Source: Muribaculaceae bacterium
GTDB taxonomy: Bacteria > Bacteroidota > Bacteroidia > Bacteroidales > Muribaculaceae
Assembly (NCBI GenBank): GCA_029058745.1
Contig: JAIDXM010000035.1
Location: forward strand, 1 to 64,000
DNA length: 64,000 bases
Direction: 5' to 3'
Shown: piece after piece, positions 17,703 through 25,598 of the stretch
How the letters are laid out: the number at the start of each line of letters is the position of its first letter
How positions within the stretch are numbered: position 1 is the stretch's first letter
Made by a program: the position numbers and the translations under genes
Notes under the pieces: generated by a model
Seen by the model: only the letters and a program-made list of their open reading frames with translations
Told to the model about the DNA's origin: nothing
Databases searched by the model: none

Positions 17703-17733
17703 CAAAATTATAAAAAAGCGTTGAACCGACAAA
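17703..17733 (-). promoter_or_regulatory. Promoter of the acyltransferase-steroid reductase operon
   Basis: TTTG (17730-17733) is 19 bp from TAATTTTG (17703-17710) on the minus strand. The predicted start is about 17 nt before ATG 17679. A one-mismatch -7 box (TAATTTCG, 16695-16702) in front of the 5-alpha-reductase gene lacks a -33 partner, so this upstream promoter probably drives all five genes. Confidence 0.62.
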
Positions 17734-17823
17734 GGGATAATCGATTCGAAGGAACAGATACTGTCAGATTGTCATGAAATGCCGTTGTGTGTTGTCCCTT
17801 ATAAGAGCCACGTGTCTTTGATA

Positions 17824-17855
17824 TTTGCTATGTATGGATAAATTAGTTAAATTTG
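17824..17855 (+). promoter_or_regulatory. Promoter of the MsbA-like ABC exporter gene
   Basis: TTTG (17824-17827), a 20-bp spacer and TAAATTTG (17848-17855) match the consensus exactly. The predicted start lies about 40 nt before ATG 17903 and favours that start over the GTG at 17870. Confidence 0.65.
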
Positions 17856-17902
17856 CGTCATGAATCCCCGTGTCTTTGTCGGGCAGGGGTAATGCCGAAA
17901 TA

Positions 17903-19741
17903 ATGAAAGATCTTCTAATGTTCATCAGGCGCTTCGCGCGCCCGTATAAGTGGAATGTGATATGGAGCGTTGTCTTCAATTTTCTCACCACTTTTTTCAC
18001 GCTGTTTTCTTTTGCGTTTATCATGCCGATATTGCGGATATTGTTCGGCATCGACACCGCCGACTATGTCTATATCGATTGGGGCACCGGCGATTTCAAG
18101 GAGGTTGCCATCAATAATTTCTATTGGTATGTGACAAAACTCATGTCAGACTGCGGAGCCTCACTGACTCTTGCGTTGCTCTCTGTGATGCTCATAGCTG
18201 GCACTTTCCTGAAGGTGATTACGGCATATTTCAGCGATTGGTTTATCATCCCTCTTCGCAACGGTGTGGTGAGGGATATCCGCAACAGGATGTACGACAA
18301 GATGCTGAGTCTCCCAATAGGATTCTATACCCATGAGCGAAAAGGAGACATTATGAGCCGTGTCAGCGGAGATGTCTCGGAGATAGAGGTGTCGGTGGCA
18401 TCCAGTATCGCTGCCCTCGTAAAGCAGCCGATCATGATAATAGGGTGTCTCTCCATGATGCTCCTGATCAGCTGGCGTCTCACTGTGTTTGTGTTCATTT
18501 TGTTGCCGGTGGCCGGATGGATTATGGGCACTGTCGGTAAGAAGCTAAAGGCATCGTCGCTTCACGCGCAGGAACTCCTTGGCACTATACTCTCCACTAC
18601 AGAGGAGACCATTGGGGGGTTGCGCATTGTGAAGGCATTCAATGCAGAAAAACAGATGTCGTCCATGTTCTCGTCGGAGACAAAAGAGTTTCTTGACATC
18701 AGCAATTCCATACAGCGCCGTTATTCCCTTGCCCATCCTATGAGCGAGTTTCTCGGCACCATTGCCATCTCCATCGTCCTATGGTTCGGCGGGACTCTCA
18801 TACTTGACGGCACATCTTCTATCGATGCGCCGGGTTTCATATATTACATGGTGATATTCTATAGCATAATAAATCCTGCCAAGGAATTGTCGAAGACCGG
18901 CTATACAATACAGAAGGGCCTTGCCTCCCTTCACCGTATCGACAAGATTCTGGCCGCCGACAATCCGATAAAAGACTCCGCCACCCCTGTGGAACTTCCC
19001 CCACATGACGGGAAAAGCGGTAGCATAACGCTGCGGAATGTGGATTTCAGTTACGATGGCGAGAGGAAAGTTATAGACAATGTCTCTCTTGAGGTGAAGT
19101 CAGGCATGACGGTGGCTCTGGTGGGACAGTCCGGTTCCGGAAAGTCCACGCTTGTTGACCTCATACCCCGGTTTTGGGATGTCGATAGTGGAGAAGTGGA
19201 GGTTGATGGGCATAATGTGAAGGATTACAGGGTGAGGGAACTCCGTTCTCTGATGGGGAATGTGAACCAGGAGGCGATACTATTCAATGACACATTTTTC
19301 AACAACATAGCTTTCGGCACCCCCGGCGCGACTCTTGAACAGGTGAAGGAAGCCGCCCGGATTGCGAACGCATATGATTTCATCATGGATACACCCGATG
19401 GGTTTGACACGATGGTTGGCGACCGGGGTTGCCGGCTTTCGGGGGGACAGCGTCAGCGCATAAGCATTGCGCGTGCGGTTCTGAAGAATCCGCCCATCTT
19501 GATTCTCGACGAGGCCACATCGGCTCTTGACACCGAGAGCGAGCGTCTTGTGCAGGAAGCGTTGGAGAGGCTGATGAAAAACCGTACGACAGTTGTCATA
19601 GCCCACCGCTTGTCCACAATCTCCAATGCCGACCTCATATGCGTGATGCAAGAGGGGCGTATAGTGGAGCGAGGCACACATTCCGAACTCATGTCGGCAA
19701 ACGGCCATTACCGCCGTCTTGTGGATATGCAGCAGATGTGA
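17903..19741 (+). CDS. ABC exporter, fused permease and ATPase (MsbA-like)
   Basis: 612 aa from ATG 17903. A GTG at 17870 would add 11 residues with no support. The N-terminal half has six membrane helices of the type 1 exporter fold. The C-terminal half is a full ATPase: Walker A GQSGSGKST at about 409, Q-loop in NVNQEAILFND, signature LSGGQRQR, Walker B LILDEATSALD, H-loop AHRLST. It works as a homodimer, probably flipping a lipid or lipid-linked molecule such as lipid A across the inner membrane. The substrate is inferred from family and from the LpxL-like acyltransferase gene next door on the other strand. Confidence 0.9.
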   Translation: MKDLLMFIRRFARPYKWNVIWSVVFNFLTTFFTLFSFAFIMPILRILFGIDTADYVYIDWGTGDFKEVAINNFYWYVTKLMSDCGASLTLALLSVMLIAGTFLKVITAYFSDWFIIPLRNGVVRDIRNRMYDKMLSLPIGFYTHERKGDIMSRVSGDVSEIEVSVASSIAALVKQPIMIIGCLSMMLLISWRLTVFVFILLPVAGWIMGTVGKKLKASSLHAQELLGTILSTTEETIGGLRIVKAFNAEKQMSSMFSSETKEFLDISNSIQRRYSLAHPMSEFLGTIAISIVLWFGGTLILDGTSSIDAPGFIYYMVIFYSIINPAKELSKTGYTIQKGLASLHRIDKILAADNPIKDSATPVELPPHDGKSGSITLRNVDFSYDGERKVIDNVSLEVKSGMTVALVGQSGSGKSTLVDLIPRFWDVDSGEVEVDGHNVKDYRVRELRSLMGNVNQEAILFNDTFFNNIAFGTPGATLEQVKEAARIANAYDFIMDTPDGFDTMVGDRGCRLSGGQRQRISIARAVLKNPPILILDEATSALDTESERLVQEALERLMKNRTTVVIAHRLSTISNADLICVMQEGRIVERGTHSELMSANGHYRRLVDMQQM

Positions 19742-19772
19742 TTAGATTGATATGAAAAAGAGTCTCGATTCG

Positions 19773-19803
19773 TTGATTAATCGGGAAAAAGTTCCTAACT
19801 TTG
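19773..19803 (+). promoter_or_regulatory. Promoter of the PurN/CD225 fusion gene
   Basis: TTG (19773-19775) is followed after 20 bp by TAACTTTG (19796-19803). Transcription would start about 100 nt before the ATG at 19913, so the fusion and DUF2752 genes are independent of the ABC exporter gene. Confidence 0.55.
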
Positions 19804-19912
19804 AGGAAGTTTAACAAAACGACACCGGATTCCTATCCCGCCGGATGCGGAAGGCAGGATGCTCATCAGCCGGGAAGGGGCGGTGACGTTAAAGTCCATA
19901 AAACAGTAGAAG

Positions 19913-20740
19913 ATGAGAAGAATAGCCGTATTTTGTTCAGGAGCCGGAGATGGCGCCGAGCGTCTTGTTTCGCTTTTTAATGAAGGGAACCGTATCCGAG
20001 TGGAGGTTGTGGTCTCATGTGGAGATGATTCCGGGCTTATTGAACGATTGGCCGGCTGTGACGTGGAGACCGTTGCGATTCCACGCGGAATGACAGCTGA
20101 AGACCGGCATGACATACAGGAGCTGCTATCATCCAAGGGGATTGAACTCGTGGCGTTCGATGGCCTTGACGCACACCTTGTGTCAGAGTTGGAGTCTTCT
20201 TATCCAGGACGGACGATTTCTCTTACAAACCCTGAGGATGCACCCCGTGAAGTTGTCGCCGCTTTTTCAAGAATAGATGATGGTTGCTCTGCTGAGGCAG
20301 AGCCTGCGGCGTCGGAGGAGGGGAGACTATCTTCAGATGAACCTGTCGTGAAAAGTGTTGACGAGGAATGGGCAGAGACTTTGCGGATGAATTTTGATGA
20401 ATCGCGTCTTGCATCTACACCACCCCCTGTGCCCGGTTCTTCACCCTCGCCGGCTACCTATGCTCCATATTCTCCCTATGTCAATCAGGTGAAGGCGCCA
20501 GAGCGAGAGCCTATGCCATCTACATGGCTCGTGTGGGCCATAATTGTGACCATATGCTGCTGCACGATTCCTGGCATAGTGGCGATTATATTTTCCTCCC
20601 AGGTTGCCACGAGATATGCCACAGGCGATTATGAGGGAGCGCGCAGGGCTTCGCGCAATGCGGAGATATGGATAATAGTGTCATTTGTGGTGGGCTTGGT
20701 CTCCGCTTCAATCTATCTTCCTATAATGATGTTCACCTGA
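19913..20740 (+). CDS. Fusion of a degenerate PurN-like domain and a CD225/dispanin membrane domain
   Basis: 275 aa in three parts. Residues 1-120 look like the Rossmann half of glycinamide ribonucleotide formyltransferase: start RRIAVFCSGAGDGAERLV, then a VVSCGDDSGLIERL strand and KGIELVAFDGLD. The catalytic Asn/His loop (normally LNIHPS) is replaced by SLTNPED and the rest of PurN is missing. Residues 120-203 are a low-complexity acidic, then Pro-rich, linker. Residues 204-275 are a CD225-type two-helix domain: WLVWAIIVTICCCTIPGIVA, then the loop ATGDYEGARRASRNAEIW. CD225 proteins are small membrane proteins of mostly unknown bacterial role. The N-terminal enzyme activity is probably lost. 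A DUF2752 gene follows. Confidence 0.75.
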   Translation: MRRIAVFCSGAGDGAERLVSLFNEGNRIRVEVVVSCGDDSGLIERLAGCDVETVAIPRGMTAEDRHDIQELLSSKGIELVAFDGLDAHLVSELESSYPGRTISLTNPEDAPREVVAAFSRIDDGCSAEAEPAASEEGRLSSDEPVVKSVDEEWAETLRMNFDESRLASTPPPVPGSSPSPATYAPYSPYVNQVKAPEREPMPSTWLVWAIIVTICCCTIPGIVAIIFSSQVATRYATGDYEGARRASRNAEIWIIVSFVVGLVSASIYLPIMMFT

Positions 20741-20766
20741 CATTATTATTTGATATCATCGTCTTG

Positions 20767-21132
20767 TTGAAAACACGGTTAGTCATTATATTCATTGCCA
20801 TCTCATTGGCAGTGTTCTATTATTTCGCAGACCCCTCGGAGAGCCGCCTGATGCCGCAGTGTGTGTTCCATAGAGTCACGGGTCTTCAGTGTGTAGGATG
20901 CGGCGCCCAGCGAATGGCACACTCGCTCCTTCATGGAGAGTTTGTCCAGGCGTTCCGTTCAAATGCACTCCTCTTTGTCTCGCTCCCGTTCATAATATTC
21001 CTGATTTGGGTTGAGATTTCGCGCAAAAAACGCCCGGGGCTATATTCAAAGGTGTATTCCAACACATTGATAGTAGCCACGGGCGTTGTTATGCTGTTAT
21101 GGTTCGTTTTCAGGAACCTCATCGGAATCTGA
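20767..21132 (+). CDS. DUF2752 membrane protein
   Basis: About 121 aa. The family signature is present: FHRVTGLQCVGCGAQRMAHSLLHGEF, two Cys in CxxCG followed by an RxxHxLLHG run, with hydrophobic helices before and after. No ATG lies near the expected N terminus. A TTG at 20767 (or 20764) gives the usual DUF2752 length, while ATG 20668 would overlap the upstream gene by 73 bp. The function of the family is unknown. It follows the CD225 fusion gene after about 26 bp and is likely co-transcribed. It is convergent with mltD, with no clear terminator between. Confidence 0.75.
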   Translation: MKTRLVIIFIAISLAVFYYFADPSESRLMPQCVFHRVTGLQCVGCGAQRMAHSLLHGEFVQAFRSNALLFVSLPFIIFLIWVEISRKKRPGLYSKVYSNTLIVATGVVMLLWFVFRNLIGI

Positions 21133-21183
21133 GCGATTGCCACTGGCCGTAGCGTAAATTCCGATGAAGTCATGCCTTTAGAA

Positions 21184-22878
21184 TCAGCGTTTCCTTGATT
21201 TCCTCTTTGATTTTTTTGCGGAAGACTTTTTTGCGGAGGATGATTTTGCCGGAATTGTCAGCGACTTTCCGGCCCGGAGTTTGTCGTTGGTCATTCCGTT
21301 GGCTTTCTTGATGGCCTCGACACTTACTCCATATTTCTTGGATATGGTGGATAGGGATTCACCGTTTCTTATTTTATGGGTGACGGGTCCTGAAGCTTTG
21401 GCCTTTTTTGTAGTGGCGGATTTTTGGGAGGAGTTGTTGGCTGTGGTGGCTTTCTTGCTCGTCGTTTGGGTTTTCGCGTGTGCTGTGTTTGTGTTACGGG
21501 CGTCCGCCAATGTTGCCTCTCCCGGCATGGCTGTGGAAATCCTCAGTTGCTGTCCCACCCTAACGGCATTTCTGCGCAGGTTGTTCCCCTTCTTGATATC
21601 AGCGGGACTTACACCATATTTCTCGGCGATTGATGCGAGACTCTCTCCGGCCGCGACTTTGTGGACAATCACAGATTTCCTTCCTTGCGCGGCGGCGATA
21701 GCCACATCCTCCTCTCCGGTGTCTTCAGGCCATATCTCTGTTTCCTCAACCGCAAGCATCGCATCGTTAGGCACTTCTCCCGGCTCCACCACGCTTCTCT
21801 TTCCATATTTGTCAGGGTCAAGATTCCTGATTTCGTTTTCGCTCAAGAGGTATGCGTGCACTTGTTGAGAAGGGAGGATAAGTGTATAAGGAGAGTCAGG
21901 AGTCCCCGGAATCACATCGGCGCGGAACTGAGGATTCAGGATTCTCAGTTCGTCAACAGGAATATCGAGCACCTTGGATATTTGATTGAAATGTATCCTC
22001 TCGGCAATCTGCAGAGTGTCAATTACGAGAGGTTTTACAGGTAGCACCGGGGATATGTTGTGTTTGGGATAATACTCCATCACATAGTTTGCCGCGATGA
22101 ACATAGGCACGTATCCTCTTGTCTCAGCCGGAAGGTAGTTGTAGATTGACCAGTAGTCATGGTCCTTTGCTTCTCCTCCGGCACGGCGAATGGCTTTGTT
22201 GACTGTGCCGGGACCGCAATTGTAGGCGGCAATCGCGAGCGACCAGTCGCCATAGGCCGCATAGAGGTCTTTGAGATATGAAACCGCTCTTTCAGAAGCC
22301 ACATATGGGTCACGCCGTTCATCTACAAGAGAATTCACCTCCAGTCCCAACCCCTTGGCAGTGCCGAGCATAAACTGCCAGAGTCCGGTGGCTCCATGTC
22401 TGGACACAGCGTTTGGATTCAGGCCGGACTCTATTACGGGGAGATATTTGAGTTCAAGAGGCAGCCCCTGTTCTTCGAGAGCCTGTTCGAATATGGGCAT
22501 GTAATAAAGGCTGAGACCAAGAATCGCGGCAATCTGGGCGCGGCTCTTCTTGGTGTATCGGTCGATATAACTGCGAACAATCTGATTGTAAGGCATCTCG
22601 ATTACCGTCGGGAGCGAACTGAGTCGCTTCACCATCTCTTCGTCGCTGACTTCAACGTCAGGTTCGGTGGCATAGCGGTTGTCGGAAGCTGTATAGTTCT
22701 TTATAAACCAGCTTTCAAGAAGTTTCTGGGTGTCGGCCTCGAAACTTTCAGGATATACTATAGCCGGGTCGGTTATGCTCGTTTTCAGGTCGAGCACATT
22801 CGGCTTTTTATCGGTTTTCGCGTAGCCGGCGGTCAGAGACGCCGCCGCGATAAGAAACAGGAAAAGACGTTTTTTCAT
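21184..22878 (-). CDS. Lytic transglycosylase with two LysM domains (MltD-like)
   Basis: 564 aa with a signal peptide (1-20). The SLT domain is at about 110-240: catalytic E150 in PVIESGLNP, then SRHGATGLWQFM and AIAAYNCGPGTVNKAI. LysM1 is at about 405-447 (VHKVAAGESLASIAEKYGV) and LysM2 at about 500-543 (THKIRNGESLSTISKKYGV), separated by a Thr/Ser/Lys-rich linker. The C terminus is a very basic Ser/Lys/Arg tail (545-564). It cuts peptidoglycan glycan strands in the periplasm. E. coli MltD is a lipoprotein, but no lipobox Cys is seen here. It is last in the parA-parB-DUF5683-mltD series, 52 bp after the DUF5683 gene. Confidence 0.92.
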   Translation of the reverse strand: MKKRLFLFLIAAASLTAGYAKTDKKPNVLDLKTSITDPAIVYPESFEADTQKLLESWFIKNYTASDNRYATEPDVEVSDEEMVKRLSSLPTVIEMPYNQIVRSYIDRYTKKSRAQIAAILGLSLYYMPIFEQALEEQGLPLELKYLPVIESGLNPNAVSRHGATGLWQFMLGTAKGLGLEVNSLVDERRDPYVASERAVSYLKDLYAAYGDWSLAIAAYNCGPGTVNKAIRRAGGEAKDHDYWSIYNYLPAETRGYVPMFIAANYVMEYYPKHNISPVLPVKPLVIDTLQIAERIHFNQISKVLDIPVDELRILNPQFRADVIPGTPDSPYTLILPSQQVHAYLLSENEIRNLDPDKYGKRSVVEPGEVPNDAMLAVEETEIWPEDTGEEDVAIAAAQGRKSVIVHKVAAGESLASIAEKYGVSPADIKKGNNLRRNAVRVGQQLRISTAMPGEATLADARNTNTAHAKTQTTSKKATTANNSSQKSATTKKAKASGPVTHKIRNGESLSTISKKYGVSVEAIKKANGMTNDKLRAGKSLTIPAKSSSAKKSSAKKSKRKSRKR

Positions 22879-22930
22879 GTCAGGATTATCTTATGGTTTC
22901 CCCCTTCGCCACATGGAAGGGAACGGAGAG

Positions 22931-23779
22931 TCAGAAATTGAATGCCCAGTTCAGGCCGAGGCTCACCTTTCTGTCGGTGGGGTTGACAATCATCGCCGGA
23001 CTCCAGTCAATCGAGAGGTCGGGCGAGACATCAAAATGCGCGAGCGACGCATCGACATATGCGTCAACCATACACAGGACGTACATTCCCACGAGGCAAA
23101 TTATGCAAAGGTCGCGGTTCCTGCGGTAGAAATCGCGCCTCGATCTCATAGTGTTGGTGAGCCAGGTCTTGTCGAGGTCTTCCTCTTTTGTGGTGGAGGG
23201 GAAGAAGTTCATGTATGATTTTGTGGCAGGGTCATTGTCCATCAGGTCGCGGTAGGCCTGTGAATAGTCCTGCAGCTGGCGGTTGTTCCAACTTGTGCCA
23301 TAGCCGATGCCCATAAACGCGCCGATTACAATCGGAATCTTCCAATAGCGCCGGTTGTAGATTTGTCCTAAACCGGGGAATAGGGCGGAAAGCCACACAG
23401 CCCTGGTGGGTGATGGGGTGAAAATTTTTTTCCCGTCAAGACCGTAAGGTGAATTCTCGTCCACCACAACGGTAGGCACTGAGTCGGATGCCTCGTCATA
23501 TCCCCCGTCGATTGGTTCCCTCACCAAGATTTCCGCATCGAGATATTCGGTGGAGTCTTTTGGCGACTGAGGCAACTGTCCTGCCACCGCTTCGGGGACG
23601 GCAGAAAGTGTCGATGCAGTATTTGGATTCTGAGACGGCACAGTTTCCCTTGCCATGACTTCTATGAGGTCGAACGGAATCAGCAAAAGCATGCATAGGG
23701 CCACCACCATCATGCGGCATGAAGCGGCAGGCATGGCGGAGTCATTGTTCTTGCCTTGGTTGTTGGAGAAATTCGGCAT
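22931..23779 (-). CDS. DUF5683 membrane protein
   Basis: 282 aa. There is a hydrophobic segment near the N terminus (about 22-38), then a disordered region, then the DUF5683 core from about 120: PTRAVWLSALFPGLGQIYN, RYWKIPIVIGAFMGIGYG, a loop with DYSQAYRDL, and a last helix LCIICLVGMYVLCMVDAYVDA before a beta-like tail. The GLGQIYN motif resembles small TM2-type membrane domains. The function is not known. It starts 2 bp after parB and precedes mltD, an arrangement common in Bacteroidetes, which hints at a link between chromosome segregation and the envelope (inference). Confidence 0.8.
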   Translation of the reverse strand: MPNFSNNQGKNNDSAMPAASCRMMVVALCMLLLIPFDLIEVMARETVPSQNPNTASTLSAVPEAVAGQLPQSPKDSTEYLDAEILVREPIDGGYDEASDSVPTVVVDENSPYGLDGKKIFTPSPTRAVWLSALFPGLGQIYNRRYWKIPIVIGAFMGIGYGTSWNNRQLQDYSQAYRDLMDNDPATKSYMNFFPSTTKEEDLDKTWLTNTMRSRRDFYRRNRDLCIICLVGMYVLCMVDAYVDASLAHFDVSPDLSIDWSPAMIVNPTDRKVSLGLNWAFNF

Positions 23780-23780
23780 A

Positions 23781-24656
23781 TCAGTTTTTCATCTTCTCAA
23801 AAAGCTGCACAAGCGACTGCAGCTCCTCGTCGGAAGTGAATTTAAAAGTTATGGAACCTTTGCCGTCGGCATTGCGTGCAAATTTCACAGGAGTGGGGGA
23901 GAAGGATGACAGTGACTCGGCGAACCCGGAGTAGCTCCCGAAGTCTTTCGTTGCCTTCGGCATCCTTTCCGTAAGGGGCAGTTCCGGTTGTGCGATCTGT
24001 CGTGCAATCTCTTCGACACGCCTCACCGACAATCCCTCTTTGAGAATCAGATTGTATAGTTTCAACTGTTCCTTAGGGTCAGCCACAGAGAGCAATGCCC
24101 TTGCATGTCCCATGTCAAGCTTATGGTCGCGGAGTCCGAGCTGAATCTCAGCCGGGAGTTTTAGCAGTCGCAGATGGTTTGCGATTGTGGCTCGTTTTTT
24201 TCCGAGCCGTTCAGAGAGACGGTCTTGGGTAAGACTGTATGTGTCAATGAGCTTTCTGAAGGCGAGAGCCACCTCTATGGCGTTGAGGTCTTCGCGCTGG
24301 ATGTTCTCGATAAGAGCCATTTCAGTCACTTCAGAATCAGACGCCGTCCTTACATATGCCGGCACAGTGGCGATTCCGGCAAGTTTGGCGGCTCTCCAAC
24401 GACGTTCACCTGCGATAATCTGGTATGTTCCGTCGCCGGCGTCGCGCAGCGACAGAGGCTGGATTATCCCTAACTCACGTATGGATGTGGCGAGTTCCTC
24501 GAGTGTCTCTTCGTCGAATGTGCGTCTCGGTTGTTCGGGATTGGGGGCAATAAGCTCAATCTCGATTTCATTGATGGCCGACGACCCGTCGGTCTGTATG
24601 TCGTTCATTGAAATCAGGGAGTCGAGTCCGCGACCCAATGCGTTTCGTTTCAGCAT
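23781..24656 (-). CDS. parB: Chromosome partitioning protein ParB
   Basis: 291 aa, normal length. The N-terminal part has a ParA-contact segment (KRNALGRGLDSLI), the ParB/Srx domain with IELIAPNPEQPRRTF and the CTP-binding GERRWRAAKLAG motif, then the helix-turn-helix QDRLSERLGKKRATIANHLR, and a C-terminal dimer domain. It loads on parS sites near the origin and spreads as a CTP-dependent clamp (family knowledge). I found no parS palindrome in this window. The gene follows parA after a 96-bp gap. Confidence 0.96.
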   Translation of the reverse strand: MLKRNALGRGLDSLISMNDIQTDGSSAINEIEIELIAPNPEQPRRTFDEETLEELATSIRELGIIQPLSLRDAGDGTYQIIAGERRWRAAKLAGIATVPAYVRTASDSEVTEMALIENIQREDLNAIEVALAFRKLIDTYSLTQDRLSERLGKKRATIANHLRLLKLPAEIQLGLRDHKLDMGHARALLSVADPKEQLKLYNLILKEGLSVRRVEEIARQIAQPELPLTERMPKATKDFGSYSGFAESLSSFSPTPVKFARNADGKGSITFKFTSDEELQSLVQLFEKMKN

Positions 24657-24752
24657 TTTTATAGTATATTATAAATCGTTTAGTCATGAACCGGCCAATG
24701 GATATGCCGTAGTCGCCAACTTTGGCGGGAAATGCGTCAGGACGGTTGACTG

Positions 24753-25529
24753 TCAGTTCTTTTTTCGTCTGTTTCTGGAAATCAGTTCCCGGCTGAGTTG
24801 CCCGTAAGCGATTGCTCCCCGGCTTTCCGGGTCGTATAGAATTACAGGCATTCCGTGGCTTGGGGATTCCGACAGCTTTATGTTTCTCGGAATCACGGTG
24901 GAGAACACCATGTCGCCGAAATGACCTTTCAGCTCCTCGAAAATCTGGTTTGCGAGTCTAAGCCTGGCGTCATACATTGTCAGGAGGAACCCTTCGATCT
25001 CAAGGGCTGGACGCAACCTGCTTTTGATGATGCGTATGGTGTTGAGCAATTGGGAAATGCCTTCGAGAGCGAAATATTCGGCCTGAACCGGGATAATCAC
25101 AGAGTCGGCGGCTGTGAGGGCGTTGACAGTGATTATTCCGAGCGACGGACTGCAGTCGATAAGTATGTAGTCGTAAGAGTCCTTAAGCGGTTCGAGCACT
25201 TTCGACAGTCCTTTCTCGCGGTCGCGTCTGTTCATAAGCTCCACTTCAGCCCCTACGAGGTCGATGCGTGAACAGATAATGCTTAGACCGTCGATACACG
25301 TAGGCATTACGGCTTTCTCCGCCTCGGTTCCATCCACGAGACATTCGTAGATTGAAGCCGGGGCTTCTTCTGAATTTACGCCCATACCCGATGTGGCGTT
25401 TGCCTGAGGATCGGCATCGACAAGGAGCACCTTCTTCCCGTCGGCCGCCAGACAGGAGCCGAGATTGAATGCGGTGGTGGTTTTGCCGACACCCCCTTTC
25501 TGGTTGGCGATAGCTATGATTTTACCCAT
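24753..25529 (-). CDS. parA: Chromosome partitioning ATPase ParA (Soj)
   Basis: 258 aa. Deviant Walker A KGGVGKTTTAFNLG at residues 11-24, A' motif VLLVDADPQANAT, Walker B YILIDCSPSLG. There is no N-terminal DNA-binding extension, so it is a chromosomal Soj type and not a plasmid P1-type ParA. It forms ATP-bound dimers on DNA that are released by ParB. It is first gene of the parAB-DUF5683-mltD set. Confidence 0.96.
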   Translation of the reverse strand: MGKIIAIANQKGGVGKTTTAFNLGSCLAADGKKVLLVDADPQANATSGMGVNSEEAPASIYECLVDGTEAEKAVMPTCIDGLSIICSRIDLVGAEVELMNRRDREKGLSKVLEPLKDSYDYILIDCSPSLGIITVNALTAADSVIIPVQAEYFALEGISQLLNTIRIIKSRLRPALEIEGFLLTMYDARLRLANQIFEELKGHFGDMVFSTVIPRNIKLSESPSHGMPVILYDPESRGAIAYGQLSRELISRNRRKKN

Positions 25530-25557
25530 TGCTCTCTCTTGATATTGTTTTCGCTTG

Positions 25558-25589
25558 CAAAGTAATAATTTTTCTTTGACAATTCACAA
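25558..25589 (-). promoter_or_regulatory. Possible promoter of parA
   Basis: TTG (25587-25589) and TTACTTTG (25558-25565) lie 21 bp apart on the minus strand. The -7 box has one mismatch to TAnnTTTG. The predicted start would be about 25 nt before the parA ATG. Confidence 0.35.
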
Positions 25590-25598
25590 TTTTTCGTC

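Noticed and set aside
17870..17902. GTG start for the ABC exporter
   Set aside because: It lies within a few bases of the predicted transcript start and adds residues without membrane or family character. ATG 17903 fits better.
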